The notes beneath the pieces were generated by a model. The model saw only the letters and a list, made by a program, of their open reading frames with translations, made no database searches and was not told the DNA's origin. From a virus, in IMG/VR virus record IMGVR_UViG_3300005518_000009, positions 1 to 44,503 of that record: 44,503 bases of DNA; one strand, written 5' to 3'. The position numbers and the translations under genes are program-made. Each line of letters begins with the position of its first letter. Position 1 is the stretch's first letter. Positions 29,344 through 38,809 of the stretch are shown piece by piece.

Positions 29344-30879
29344 ATGCCGCGTAGTTACGACGACCTGTCGGGCGATTCCTTCGGCGCGAGCGGGACCCGC
29401 CGCGGCGACTCGGGCTGGGGCACCAGCTACGGCAGTGATGCCGCCAGCGGCTTCACGTCGCAGACGCGGCCGCCGTCGCTGCCGACGCAGGTCGATACCT
29501 CCCACTCGATGCCGCGCATCACCGCGCCGACGGTGGGACGCACGACGAACGGGTACGGCCCATCCGGGATGTCATACCTGGGCGGCAGCAACAGCTTCGA
29601 TGAGCGTGTCGGCTCGCAAGGTTCGCCTGGGGCGCAGGATCCCGCGCTGGCGCAGGACAAGCACGCGCGGGACGTCTACAGCTCGCTGCAGTCCGCCGGC
29701 CACGATGTGAAGTGGCAGGGCAACCAGTTGATGGTTGACGGCCGTCCGTACGATCTCGGCACGCCGGCAACGCCGACGAGTCCGATGCCCGATGTACCCG
29801 TCGGCAACCCGTCGATGCCCAACGGCATCGATCCGCATCTGAGCTCGCTCTATCAGAAATACGGCGTCACGCCGGGCGATCGCGGCTCGGGTTTCACCGA
29901 CTGGCAGTACTGGCAGAACGAGGCCCTCAACAACGCGCATGGCGACTGGAACTACGTCACCGATCGCCTGGGGGCGGATCTCGCCGGCAACGGGCCGGAT
30001 GCGGGTGCTGGTGGCGGAGGTGGCGGCGGATCGATCGGTGGCGACTGGGGACCCTCGTTCGCGGCGATTCGCACGGCCGGCGGGAACCACCAGGTGCCGT
30101 CGTTCAGTGCGCCGTCAGCGCCGTGGGGACCGGATGGCCCGTCGGTCTACACGCCCGGCACGATCGGCTTCGACGACATCCCGAACTTCACGCCCGACTC
30201 CCTGCTCGCGCAGATGCGCAGCGGCGGCGCCGCACAAGGTCTCGACTCGCTCGTCCAGGACATCCAAAGTCACCCGACGTCGCTCGACGATCACGCCGTC
30301 GACACGATGAAGGCGCAGATGAAAGATACCCTCGCCGAGCAGCAGCAGTTCCAGGACCAGAACCTCAAAGGCATGGGCGCGTCGATGGGGATCGGCGACT
30401 CCCCCTGGCTCGCTTCGGAGCGCGCGGCCTCACAGCGTTCGCGCGACCAGGCGATCGCGAGCGGCGCCCAGAACGTCGACATCCAGGCGGCGCAGACGCG
30501 CGCGGCCGACAAGCGCGCGGCCGCCGGCGTCGGCCAGTCGTATCAGCAGCTGCGATCGCAGCAAACGATGGACACGGTCAACGCGGGCCTGCAGCGCGCG
30601 AGTGTCACGGGTAACCGGCTGGCGCTGCGTGAGTCGGTCGCGCAAGCGGCCGCGGCGAGCCGCCAGTCGGCGCAGAAAGTCATGGCCGACTGGATCCAGC
30701 AGAACGCCGGCCTGAAGCTCGATTACGCGAAGCTCTCGACGCAGAACAGTCAATACCTCGAAGAACTGATGATGCGCACGCAGCAACTCGCCGAGCAGCG
30801 GCAGGAGTTCGGCGCAAATCTCCAGCGCGGCCTGAATCAGGATGCGTGGGCGCAGTCCTACGCCGAAAACAACATCTGA
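29344..30879 (+). CDS. Internal virion / ejection protein
   Basis: A 511-residue protein. The N-terminal half is Gly/Ser/Pro-rich low complexity; the C-terminal 220 residues are long amphipathic helices rich in Gln and Ala (MKDTLAEQQQFQDQNLKGMG, QAAQTRAADKRAAAGVGQSY, AQAAAASRQSAQKVMADWI). Disordered head and helical tail proteins of this kind, packed before a giant ejection protein, match the multi-protein ejectosome of short-tailed phages. The assignment is by architecture and context. Confidence 0.5.
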   Translation: MPRSYDDLSGDSFGASGTRRGDSGWGTSYGSDAASGFTSQTRPPSLPTQVDTSHSMPRITAPTVGRTTNGYGPSGMSYLGGSNSFDERVGSQGSPGAQDPALAQDKHARDVYSSLQSAGHDVKWQGNQLMVDGRPYDLGTPATPTSPMPDVPVGNPSMPNGIDPHLSSLYQKYGVTPGDRGSGFTDWQYWQNEALNNAHGDWNYVTDRLGADLAGNGPDAGAGGGGGGGSIGGDWGPSFAAIRTAGGNHQVPSFSAPSAPWGPDGPSVYTPGTIGFDDIPNFTPDSLLAQMRSGGAAQGLDSLVQDIQSHPTSLDDHAVDTMKAQMKDTLAEQQQFQDQNLKGMGASMGIGDSPWLASERAASQRSRDQAIASGAQNVDIQAAQTRAADKRAAAGVGQSYQQLRSQQTMDTVNAGLQRASVTGNRLALRESVAQAAAASRQSAQKVMADWIQQNAGLKLDYAKLSTQNSQYLEELMMRTQQLAEQRQEFGANLQRGLNQDAWAQSYAENNI

Positions 30880-30880
30880 C

Positions 30881-31858
30881 ATGGGACAAGAGCTAGGGTT
30901 CGCCCTCGGCGAAGGACTCACCGCAGGCTACGGCGCCTGGCAACAGAACCAGGCGCGCAAGTTCCAGGAGCGCCGTCTCGAGCAGGCGATGCAGATCGCC
31001 CAGATGCAGAACGAGATCCGCCTGATGACGGCGCACCTGGCGGCCGGCTCGCGCGAGCGCGTTGCGAACACGTCGGCCGAGGCACGCCGCTACGCGGCCG
31101 ATGCCGGCTATGACGCGGCCGATCGCCGTTCAGCCGCGACGAAGTACGCCGCCGATCAGGGTCTTAAAGGGCACCAGTACAGCGCTGATATGGGCTACGC
31201 AGCCGCCGATCGGCGATCGAGCGCAACGGAGCACGCCGCCGATCAAGGCGTCGCCGGACGCCGCATCACAGCCGGCGCCACGCGCGACGCTGCGAACATC
31301 GGCGCGAGCTCGCGCGAACGCGTGGCCGGGATCGCCGCCCGCTCTCGTGATCGCGCGACGAAGGCTGGCGCCGAACGCGGGAAGATGTCGCTCTACGGCA
31401 CGCTGTTCAAGCCACGGCCGCAGTCACAGCTCTCGGACGAGCCGCCGGCCGCGCCGCCAAACTTCGGCCAATGGCAGCAGTCGCAGGGCTTCGGATCAAC
31501 GTTCGATGATGGCGGCGACGACGATCCGAACACCGACGACCAACAAGATGATGCGGCCGCGCTCGACGACCAGGACGACGATCCGAATGCGGAACCGGAT
31601 GTTGAGCCGCCGGTCATGACGGTTCCTCCACCAGCACGTCAGCCGGCGACCCAGCCACGCGCGGGCGTACTCCCGCCGATGAGGCCCGTGCCGTCTCATG
31701 GGCCAGCCGGCACCACGCGCCCGCAGGCCGCGGCACCGAACACGCCTGCAAGGCAGGTATCGTCCGCGAACCTCGACGCGTTCGCGAAAGCCACGAACCG
31801 CACTCGTCAGCAGGCCGAAAAGTATGCCGCCGACCACGGCTGGACGATCGGCCAGTAA
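30881..31858 (+). CDS. Internal virion protein with Ala/Asp helical repeats
   Basis: A 325-residue protein from ATG 30881. Residues 1-170 are helical with recurrent AxDRRSxAT and YAADxGY units (for example YAADAGYDAADRRSAATKYA and GYAAADRRSSATEHAADQG), suggesting a segmentally repeated coil. The C-terminal half is disordered: an acidic Asp-rich tract, Pro-rich linker, then a small helical end. It is third in the ejection-type block. The following giant gene probably starts inside its last codons. Confidence 0.5.
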   Translation: MGQELGFALGEGLTAGYGAWQQNQARKFQERRLEQAMQIAQMQNEIRLMTAHLAAGSRERVANTSAEARRYAADAGYDAADRRSAATKYAADQGLKGHQYSADMGYAAADRRSSATEHAADQGVAGRRITAGATRDAANIGASSRERVAGIAARSRDRATKAGAERGKMSLYGTLFKPRPQSQLSDEPPAAPPNFGQWQQSQGFGSTFDDGGDDDPNTDDQQDDAAALDDQDDDPNAEPDVEPPVMTVPPPARQPATQPRAGVLPPMRPVPSHGPAGTTRPQAAAPNTPARQVSSANLDAFAKATNRTRQQAEKYAADHGWTIGQ

Positions 31859-34800
31859 CGACGTCGACGAGCTCGCCGCGTTCCTCTCGAAATCGCAACA
31901 TGACGAGGCGGAGCGTCGCCTCAATGCGATCGAACCGCCTCAAGACGATGAGCGCGGCCCGGGCAACGTAGACGAGCTCGAACACTTCCTTTCGAAAGGA
32001 TCGAGTCCAGAGGGAAGCGCGCCTTCCCTGTGGGAGAGGCTGAAATCCGCGTGGCGACGGAACAATACCTCTTCGCCCGGCGCGACGCGCTCCACCGCCG
32101 GCCTGCAACCTTCGCGCACTGGACAGTTCTACAAGCCGACGCCGCTTGGCACGTTTCCGATCCTCGACGCGCCCGCCGAAGGGGTGCCGCAACTGGGCCG
32201 GGGTGCCAAGCACCTAGTCACCGGCGAGGGCGGCCGGATGAATGCGGCCTCCGACATCATCGAAGGCGGCATGACGACGCTCGAGCCGCTGATGGTGGCC
32301 GGCGCGCTCGTGAATCCGCTCGCCGTCGGCCGCGCGCTCGTCGTGGGCACGGGGGCGCAACTCGCCTCGCGAAGGGCGGCTGAAGCACTCGGGCTCTCGC
32401 CCGCCGCAGCGCGACTGACCGGCAACGTCGGCGGTCTCGTCGCACCGACCGTCGCGGAAGGCGGCGTTCGCCTCAATCGCCGCGGACCGATCGAGACCGA
32501 GCCTCAACGATCCACACCGATCGAGACCGAGCCGCCGCCGGCGCACATCCTCGAAGCGCCGATGACCGGCGGTGACCAGGTGTTCGACGCGATGAACCCG
32601 GCACTCGGGCACGAGCCCTTGCCGACGGGCCGCGTCCAACCGGTCGATGAGCTCGCGGCCTTCCTCGAGGATCCCCGCGAGCAACGAGTTGCCACCGAAT
32701 CGCCGAGCCGGCCGCCGACGCCGCCGACGGACGTCGAGGCGCTCGACCGCATGCGCGACAAGATGGCGACCGGGGAACCCGTCGGCAGTCAGGCTGGGCG
32801 TGACGCGTTCGCCGAGGCCCAGCGGGTCGAAGGCGCGCGTGACGAGCTCGCGACGTTCCTCGAGCAGCAGCCCGGCGAGAAACTGCATCAGGAAAGTGCC
32901 ACTTCGGCGGAAGCCAGCCCCGAAGAGGCGCAAACCATCCTGGACGAAACCTCGCGTCGGCTCGAGAAACCGCCCGCGATCGCGGAGGCGCCGTTCTCGC
33001 TCGAGCGCGAAGTCGCCGAACGCCCGGCCGTTGAAGGGGATCTGTTTACCAGCGGCCGCGACGAGCTCGCCGCCTTTCTGAACGAGGGAGATAAGCATGC
33101 CATTGGTACCGGGGAGCAGCCGATCGGTGATCTCCCAGAACATCTCGGAGCTGACGCACCACGGGAGTCGCCCACGCTCGCGGAAGCAGATCGTGGCGAT
33201 CGCGCTGTCGAACTCCCGCCGACACCCGACGCCGAACCTGGCCCTGCGCCCGAGGAAGCCGCGGCTCCTGGACGCGCTCCGGCGGCCGACGCTCCGGTAA
33301 CCCCGACCTTCACGCGTGAGCAGATTCAGCGTGAGGTGCGCCGCATCGCGGCGGAGCTCGAGACGTTCCCGTTCATCGAACACACCTGGAACGACCTGAG
33401 CCACGAGACCGGGGTCCGCGGCAACGCCGCCGGCGGCCATATGCAGCTCGTGCCGGGCAGCGGTGGCGCGCCCGTCTATCAGGACATCCTCAAGGCCGGC
33501 GGCCGAGGGACGCGCCGCGAGGTGCATCGCGCGACGCAGCGAGTCCTCGAGGGTGGCGGGCGGCCGACGAAGAACACACGCGCGATCGAAGAGATCGCCA
33601 CGGCGCGTCTGCGTGGCGACGGCGACATTTCGCGGCCGTGGCTGCCGCCCGAAGCCGGCGACACGCCGGTGACTGACGACGCGCTGCGGCATCTCGAGGA
33701 CTGGTTCGACGAGCAGCGGCGATCGGGCGGCCGCTACGCGCTCCCGTCGCGCAAGGGCGGCGGTACCGACCTGCAGTCGACGATCGTCCCGGGCGCGAAG
33801 GAATTCGCGGAACAGGATCTCGGCCCGGCCATGAAGAAAGCCGGCGAGACGATCGCGCGCGCGGCCGACGACGTCGCGCGCACGTTCGCGTCGACGAGCC
33901 GGGGCGAGGAAGCGCAAACCGTTGGCGGGATTCTGCGTGCGCGCACCGCGGAGCTCGCGCATCGCACCGCGCGTGCGGAACACGCGCTCGCCACGTTCGG
34001 CCGCATGTTCGATCGTCTGCCGGCCGAGGCCAATTTCAAGTTCATCGACGACATCGAACACGGCGCGGACACCGAGGTCCCCGAGCTTCAGCCGGTGCAG
34101 CGGATGCTGCGCCGGATGCTCGACGAGCGCCGTCGCGAAGTCCAGGCGCGCGGCCGCCTGCAGCAGGTGATCGCCGATTACTTCCCGCACATCTGGAAGC
34201 AACCGAGTGAGGCGGGGAATTGGCTGCGGAGTCTCTTTGGCAAGCGGCCCCTGCAGGGCCCGAAGAACTTCCTCAAGCAGCGATCAATCGGCACGATTGC
34301 GGAAGGCCGTGCGCTCGGCCTCGAACCTGTCTCGAACAACCCGGTCACGCTCACGCTCCTCAAGATCCGGGAAATGGACAAGTGGATCACGGGGCACGAC
34401 GCGCTCGAGGATATGAAGGCCGCCGGCGTCGCGAAGTACGTACCCGTGGGCGTCGAGGCCCCGCGCGGCTGGACGCGGATCAACGATCCGATCGGCACCG
34501 TCTACGGCAACCCGAATGTACCCGTGCATGAAGCCCTCGATGAAGCCGTCTTCGAAGGCCTGCAGCAGCTCGCGACGGATCTCGGGATCACGCACACGCG
34601 ATCGACGCGCCTCAAAGGCGGCCCGCGTGGCGCCTGGGGCCTGTCGCACCAGGGCGAGAGTCGGATTCAAACGCGGACGGGCGGGCCGGAGTCGGTGTTG
34701 GCCCATGAAATCGGGCATCAAATCGACGAGAAGTTCGGCCTCTGGAACCGTCTGCAGAGTCTCGAGCGCCAGTATAAGGCGCAGGGGTACGAGAACTGGT

Positions 34801-36824
34801 CGCTCAATCGCGAACTCCGCGCGGTCACGGACCTCACGTGGGAAGGCAAACCCAACGTTCCGGAGTCGTTCCTGCGCTACGTGCGCAAGAAGCCAGAAAA
34901 AATCGCGAACATGGTCGAGGCGTACGTGCACGCGCCCGAGAAATTCAAGGCGGCAGCCCCGAACGTCTTCAACGTGTTCGACGAACTGGTCGACACGACG
35001 CCCGCGCTGCAGCAGCTCCGCGAGATCAAGCCGTCGCTGAGGCTCACGGCGCGCGCCGACAGCACGCGCGTCGGCGGGATGATCGTCAACGGGCACTGGT
35101 GGGCGCCCGAGCAAGGTGCGCACGTGCTGAATCAGCACCTCTCGCCAGGCCTCGCCGGCAACGCGCTCTTCGATGTCTATCGCGCGGCCGGCAACAACAT
35201 CACCTCCGTGAAGCTCGGTCTCTCCGCGTTTCACGCGATGGTTGAATCGATGAACAGTGTGTTGTCGAAGGCAGCCCTCTCCCTCGAGTACGCAACGCCG
35301 CGGCGCCTGGGCGGCCAAGGCGCGCCAGGCCTCGCGATGAAAAAGGGCGGCGAGATCCTCGTTGCCCCGTTCATCGACTATCTCCGCGGGAGCAAGGCGC
35401 TGACGGAGTACTTCACGAAGGATCCGAGCGGTGACGTGACCCGCTCGGTCGTGGACCAGATCATCCAGGGCGGCGGGCGTATCAAGCGCGACGAGTTCTA
35501 CCGCTCGAACGCGGCGAAGGCGTTCACGGAGGCGCTGCGGAGTGGCAACTATCCGGGCGCCGCGATCCGCGCGCCGTTCGCCGCGCTCGAGAAGACCGCC
35601 GCGCCGATCATGGATCATCTCGTGCCGCGGCTGAAGCTCGGCGCGTTTCTCGATCTCGCGCAGCTCGAGACGCGCCGGCTGCCGAACGACGCGACACCGG
35701 CGGACATCCAGGCCGCCTACGGGCGCGCCTGGGACAGCGTCGACAACCGGTTCGGCGAGCTCGTGTACGACAACCTGTTCTGGCCGAAGTGGGTCAAGGA
35801 CGTCGGGCAGATCACGCTGCGCGCTCTCGGCTGGCAGGTCGGCACGGCGCGCGAGCTCGGCGGCGCCGCGGTCGACACCGCGAAGTACGCGAAGGATCTC
35901 GGGACTGGGAAGACGCCGGAGGTCACGCACCGCATGGCGTACGCAACGGCGCTCGCCTCGGTCGGGACGGCGTTCGCCGGCGCGCTCTATCAGTACCTGC
36001 ACACCGGCACGCTGCCGCAGGACGCGCGTGATTACGTCTTCCCGAAAACTGGCGAGAAGGGCCCCGACGGCCAAGAACTCCGCGCGAAGCTGCCGACGTA
36101 CGCGGCCGACGTCTACGAGTTCACGCACGATCCAGCCCACACGGCTGCGAACAAGGTGAGCGACTTGACGTCGGGCCTGATCGAGATCGCCGAGAACCGC
36201 GATCGGCGCGGCGTCGAGATTCGCAATCCGGATGCCTCCGTCGGCGACCAGGCGAAGGAGCTCGGCACCTACGCGCTCGAGAAGTTCGGGACGCCGATCG
36301 GCATCGACCAGGCGCGGCGCGATCAATCGTCGACACGCAAGGTGGAAAACCTCTTCGGGATCGGCAACGCGCCGGCGGCCGTCGGCCGCTCAAAGGCCGA
36401 GCAGCTTGTGTACGACTTCACGAAATCGAGCGACACGCGGACGCTCGAGCAGGAAGAGCGTCGACAACTCCGCGCGGACATTCGACGCGACGTGCGCGAG
36501 GGGAAGACGGCCGAGGCGCGCGCGCTCGCGAAGGGCGGGAAGCTCTCGCCGCGCGCGGCCGAGCAAGCCGCGAAGGCCGCACGGCTGACGGCGCTGCAGG
36601 CCGGCTTCAAGAAATTGACGCTTGACCAGGCGCTGAAGGTCTACGACGCCGCGACGCCAGACGAACGCGCGACACTGCGGTCATTGCTCGACGGCAAAGT
36701 GCAGCGGGCGCGCGATCTCGCGCCGGACTCAATTCCGGAACTGAAGCGCCGCGTGAAGGCCGCCGCCGCACTGCCGTACTCCAGGCGTACTTCATCTGAA
36801 GTACCGGCGGCCGCGGCGCAATAG
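31824..36824 (+). CDS. Giant ejection-type virion protein with zincin motif
   Basis: About 1,666 residues if read from ATG 31824; the open frame extends further upstream over the previous gene, but that part looks like shadow. The N-terminal 420 residues are disordered and hold five DELxxFL motifs (about residues 14, 49, 274, 339, 412). The middle has long charged helices, then VLAHEIGHQIDEKFG, an HExxH zinc site (H961, E962, H965). The C-terminal third is helical with hydrophobic patches. Size, helical content, late position and an embedded protease-like site suit a virion protein ejected with the DNA, as T7 gp16 carries an enzyme domain. Substrate and activity are unknown. Confidence 0.7.
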   Translation: MPPTTAGRSASNDVDELAAFLSKSQHDEAERRLNAIEPPQDDERGPGNVDELEHFLSKGSSPEGSAPSLWERLKSAWRRNNTSSPGATRSTAGLQPSRTGQFYKPTPLGTFPILDAPAEGVPQLGRGAKHLVTGEGGRMNAASDIIEGGMTTLEPLMVAGALVNPLAVGRALVVGTGAQLASRRAAEALGLSPAAARLTGNVGGLVAPTVAEGGVRLNRRGPIETEPQRSTPIETEPPPAHILEAPMTGGDQVFDAMNPALGHEPLPTGRVQPVDELAAFLEDPREQRVATESPSRPPTPPTDVEALDRMRDKMATGEPVGSQAGRDAFAEAQRVEGARDELATFLEQQPGEKLHQESATSAEASPEEAQTILDETSRRLEKPPAIAEAPFSLEREVAERPAVEGDLFTSGRDELAAFLNEGDKHAIGTGEQPIGDLPEHLGADAPRESPTLAEADRGDRAVELPPTPDAEPGPAPEEAAAPGRAPAADAPVTPTFTREQIQREVRRIAAELETFPFIEHTWNDLSHETGVRGNAAGGHMQLVPGSGGAPVYQDILKAGGRGTRREVHRATQRVLEGGGRPTKNTRAIEEIATARLRGDGDISRPWLPPEAGDTPVTDDALRHLEDWFDEQRRSGGRYALPSRKGGGTDLQSTIVPGAKEFAEQDLGPAMKKAGETIARAADDVARTFASTSRGEEAQTVGGILRARTAELAHRTARAEHALATFGRMFDRLPAEANFKFIDDIEHGADTEVPELQPVQRMLRRMLDERRREVQARGRLQQVIADYFPHIWKQPSEAGNWLRSLFGKRPLQGPKNFLKQRSIGTIAEGRALGLEPVSNNPVTLTLLKIREMDKWITGHDALEDMKAAGVAKYVPVGVEAPRGWTRINDPIGTVYGNPNVPVHEALDEAVFEGLQQLATDLGITHTRSTRLKGGPRGAWGLSHQGESRIQTRTGGPESVLAHEIGHQIDEKFGLWNRLQSLERQYKAQGYENWSLNRELRAVTDLTWEGKPNVPESFLRYVRKKPEKIANMVEAYVHAPEKFKAAAPNVFNVFDELVDTTPALQQLREIKPSLRLTARADSTRVGGMIVNGHWWAPEQGAHVLNQHLSPGLAGNALFDVYRAAGNNITSVKLGLSAFHAMVESMNSVLSKAALSLEYATPRRLGGQGAPGLAMKKGGEILVAPFIDYLRGSKALTEYFTKDPSGDVTRSVVDQIIQGGGRIKRDEFYRSNAAKAFTEALRSGNYPGAAIRAPFAALEKTAAPIMDHLVPRLKLGAFLDLAQLETRRLPNDATPADIQAAYGRAWDSVDNRFGELVYDNLFWPKWVKDVGQITLRALGWQVGTARELGGAAVDTAKYAKDLGTGKTPEVTHRMAYATALASVGTAFAGALYQYLHTGTLPQDARDYVFPKTGEKGPDGQELRAKLPTYAADVYEFTHDPAHTAANKVSDLTSGLIEIAENRDRRGVEIRNPDASVGDQAKELGTYALEKFGTPIGIDQARRDQSSTRKVENLFGIGNAPAAVGRSKAEQLVYDFTKSSDTRTLEQEERRQLRADIRRDVREGKTAEARALAKGGKLSPRAAEQAAKAARLTALQAGFKKLTLDQALKVYDAATPDERATLRSLLDGKVQRARDLAPDSIPELKRRVKAAAALPYSRRTSSEVPAAAAQ
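32486..32533. repeat. Two 18-bp direct repeats inside the giant virion gene
   Basis: ACCGATCGAGACCGAGCC at 32486-32503 recurs exactly at 32516-32533, a period of 30 bases or ten codons (Pro-Ile-Glu-Thr-Glu-Pro repeated). It marks a recent small duplication in the disordered N-terminal region. Confidence 0.85.
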
Positions 36825-36869
36825 AAAACCCCGGATTTCTCCGGCTGAGGCCGGGCCGACACGACGTTC

Positions 36870-37295
36870 GTGCCTGGCCCGACGGCTCGTGATGAAGCCC
36901 GCCTGATGGGCGTGCATCCGCGCCTGGTGACCGCGATCCGCGAAATCCTCGCGGAAATGGCGGCCGCCGGTGCTGCGATGTTCGTCGTGGAGGGCGTCCG
37001 CACGACGGAGCGCCAGCAGCAACTCTACGCGGAAGGGCGCAGCGCGCCGGGTCGCATCGTCACCTACAAAGACGGCGTCACGCACCGCAGCAATCATCAA
37101 CCGCACGCCGACGGGTTCGGCTACGCCGTGGACTGCGCGTTTCTGAACGCGCGCGATCCGTTCGATCACGCCTGGCCGTGGGAAACGTACGGCGACAAAC
37201 TCGAAGCGCGCGGACTGGTCTGGGGCGGTCGCTGGCGCATGGGTGATCTGCCGCACGCAGAGCTGCCGGCGGAATCAGAGTTGAAAAGCGCATGA
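36870..37295 (+). CDS. M15-family peptidase endolysin (VanY/L-Ala-D-Glu type)
   Basis: A 141-residue protein. It follows the phage M15 endolysin pattern: VHPRLVTAIREIL, FVVEGVRTTERQQQLYAEG, SNHQPHADGFGYAVD, and a late GDLPHAE. The likely zinc ligands are H76, D88 and H129, numbered from GTG 36870. The enzyme would cut a peptide bond in peptidoglycan stems and burst the wall at the end of infection. It lacks a signal peptide, so it needs a holin, a candidate for which lies at 38810-38986. ATG 36906 is an alternative start that keeps the whole catalytic domain. Confidence 0.8.
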   Translation: MPGPTARDEARLMGVHPRLVTAIREILAEMAAAGAAMFVVEGVRTTERQQQLYAEGRSAPGRIVTYKDGVTHRSNHQPHADGFGYAVDCAFLNARDPFDHAWPWETYGDKLEARGLVWGGRWRMGDLPHAELPAESELKSA

Positions 37296-37885
37296 GTCAA
37301 TATTTATTGACGGTCCTCTCGATACTGCTGATCGCCGCGCCGGCGGCCGCCGAGAATTGCCCGGTCAAACATCCGGCGCTGACGGCCCTTGATCATGCCT
37401 CGATGCTCGCGGCCTACACGGCGAGCTTCCGCGGAATCTACGGGCGCAACCCGACGATGGCTGTCGGGAGCGGCGTCGACGACGGCAACTACTGGATCGC
37501 GGTGAGCGATCACTACGGGGAGTTCGGCGACAGCATCTGTCGGGCAGGTTGGAACGCGTACTGGGAAACGAAACTCGCCACGGGCCAGGACGCGGTGAAT
37601 CCGACGCTCGGCGATCAGCCGGCCAGATTTCAGCCTGAGAGTACGCCGCCGCCCGTCGTGATTCCACCGCCGCCGCCCACGCCGCCGCCGGTCACGCCGC
37701 CGGTTGTCGCGGCCGATAACACGGCCGTGCTTGCGGCCATCGCCGATTTGAAAGCGACGATGCAGGCCGAGCACGCCGAGCAAACCAACGCGGTCAAGAC
37801 CATTGGCCGGTTCCTCGCCGACCACTGGTCCACGATCGCCGCCGGCATCGGGGCGTACCTCGCTGGGCATCAGGTCGGCAAATGA
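37292..37885 (+). CDS. Exported lysis-region protein with Pro-rich hinge and C-terminal hydrophobic helix
   Basis: A 197-residue protein overlapping the endolysin stop. It has a signal peptide (TVLSILLIAAPAAA-EN), a Cys-containing globular domain, a long Pro-rich hinge (about 115-150), then a helix and a hydrophobic C-terminal segment (STIAAGIGAYLAG). No lipobox is visible. An exported domain joined by a rigid linker to a second membrane-contacting segment recalls a spanin-like bridge, but the globular part could equally bind or cut peptidoglycan. The two functions cannot be separated here. Confidence 0.55.
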   Translation: MSQYLLTVLSILLIAAPAAAENCPVKHPALTALDHASMLAAYTASFRGIYGRNPTMAVGSGVDDGNYWIAVSDHYGEFGDSICRAGWNAYWETKLATGQDAVNPTLGDQPARFQPESTPPPVVIPPPPPTPPPVTPPVVAADNTAVLAAIADLKATMQAEHAEQTNAVKTIGRFLADHWSTIAAGIGAYLAGHQVGK

Positions 37886-38370
37886 TCGTCAAGCGCGGTG
37901 CAGGACGCGAAGCAGTGAACCTGCTGCCCGGCGATGTGTTGCTCTATAAACCGAAGGGCCTCTACGGCTGGCTGATCCGGGTCAAGACGTGGCACCCGAT
38001 CGCGCACGTCGAGATCGACATGGGCGACGGGATGTCTGCGGCGAGCCGCGACGGGAAGGGACCGGGCTACTACCCGAATCGGTTCACCGACCTCGCGTAT
38101 GTGCTCCGGCCGCGCGTGCCGTTCGATCTTGCCGCGGCGAAGCGGTATGTGGATTCGACGATCGGGCTGCCCTATGGGTGGGCGGACCTGTTGAACTTCA
38201 TCGGCGTGACCATCGACGCGAGGGGCATCGTGTGCTCGCCGTTTGCGACGGAAGTCTTGCGCGCGGGCGGGGTGCCGGTGTTCAACAGCGAGCGGTCGAA
38301 TCTCATCGCGCCGTTTCAATTCCTCGATTCGGAACTCTTGCAGGACGTGACGCGGGCGGTAACGGTGTGA
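37882..38370 (+). CDS. NlpC/P60 or YiiX-type papain-like protein
   Basis: A 162-residue protein overlapping the preceding stop. LLPGDVLLYKP, then AHVEIDMGDG (H42, E44), then YGWADLLNFIG and IVCSPFATEVLRAGG (C118) match the circularly permuted papain-like group, where the His strand precedes the catalytic Cys. Relatives hydrolyse amide or thioester links in cell walls or lipids. In a lysis cassette, peptidoglycan is the likely substrate. It lacks a signal peptide. Confidence 0.7.
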   Translation: MIVKRGAGREAVNLLPGDVLLYKPKGLYGWLIRVKTWHPIAHVEIDMGDGMSAASRDGKGPGYYPNRFTDLAYVLRPRVPFDLAAAKRYVDSTIGLPYGWADLLNFIGVTIDARGIVCSPFATEVLRAGGVPVFNSERSNLIAPFQFLDSELLQDVTRAVTV

Positions 38371-38404
38371 CGAAGCCAGGACGCTGGACGCGCTTGAGGA
38401 TGAA

Positions 38405-38806
38405 ATGACACTCGCGCTGCTCGTGATGCTCGCCGTCGGCCCAACGGCACCCAATCCGGCGCTCACACCGGGGGTCGTGCGCCCGCTGACGCACGCCGCG
38501 ATCTGTACCACCGCGTGGGGCCGCGACCGCCGGCACGTGACGGAAGCGAAAAAGCGCGAGATTGCGCGCCGCTACGGACTCAAGCGCACCGACATCAAGC
38601 CGCGCGGCAAAGGTCCATGTTGCGAGTTTGACCACCTCATTCCTCGAGAACTCGGTGGCGCAGATGACGTGGCCAATCTGTGGCCGCAGTCGTGGCGTGA
38701 GGCGAGTCAGAAAGACGTCGACGAAAACCGCCTGCATCGCGCGGTGTGCGCCGGCGAGATCTCGCTCGAGACGGCGCAGCAGCAGATGCGGAACTGGGGG
38801 CGATGA
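38405..38806 (+). CDS. Probably exported HNH-type nuclease
   Basis: A 133-residue protein with GAGGATG before ATG 38405. A short hydrophobic N-terminus (LALLVMLAVG) is followed by a Cys-bearing domain and a compact HNH-like core: CCEFDHLIPRELGGADDVANLWPQ, with D76-H77 and N91 as likely active residues, then VCAGEISLETAQQQM. This pattern is known in small secreted HNH-like proteins. Cysteines at 34, 72, 73 and near 114 could form disulfides outside the cytoplasm. An exported nuclease next to the holin could degrade released host or competing phage DNA; that is a guess. Confidence 0.6.
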   Translation: MTLALLVMLAVGPTAPNPALTPGVVRPLTHAAICTTAWGRDRRHVTEAKKREIARRYGLKRTDIKPRGKGPCCEFDHLIPRELGGADDVANLWPQSWREASQKDVDENRLHRAVCAGEISLETAQQQMRNWGR

Positions 38807-38809
38807 GCG

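Noticed and set aside
31698-31823. Upstream extension of the giant virion gene from ATG 31698
   Set aside because: This part is the Arg/Pro-rich shadow of the preceding gene. ATG 31824 is closer to the first DEL motif, although its ribosome site is weak.
32214-36326. Two minus-strand open frames of over 650 codons across the giant virion gene
   Set aside because: Both are shadows of the third codon position on the plus strand, rich in Arg, Leu and Asp, with no domain pattern.
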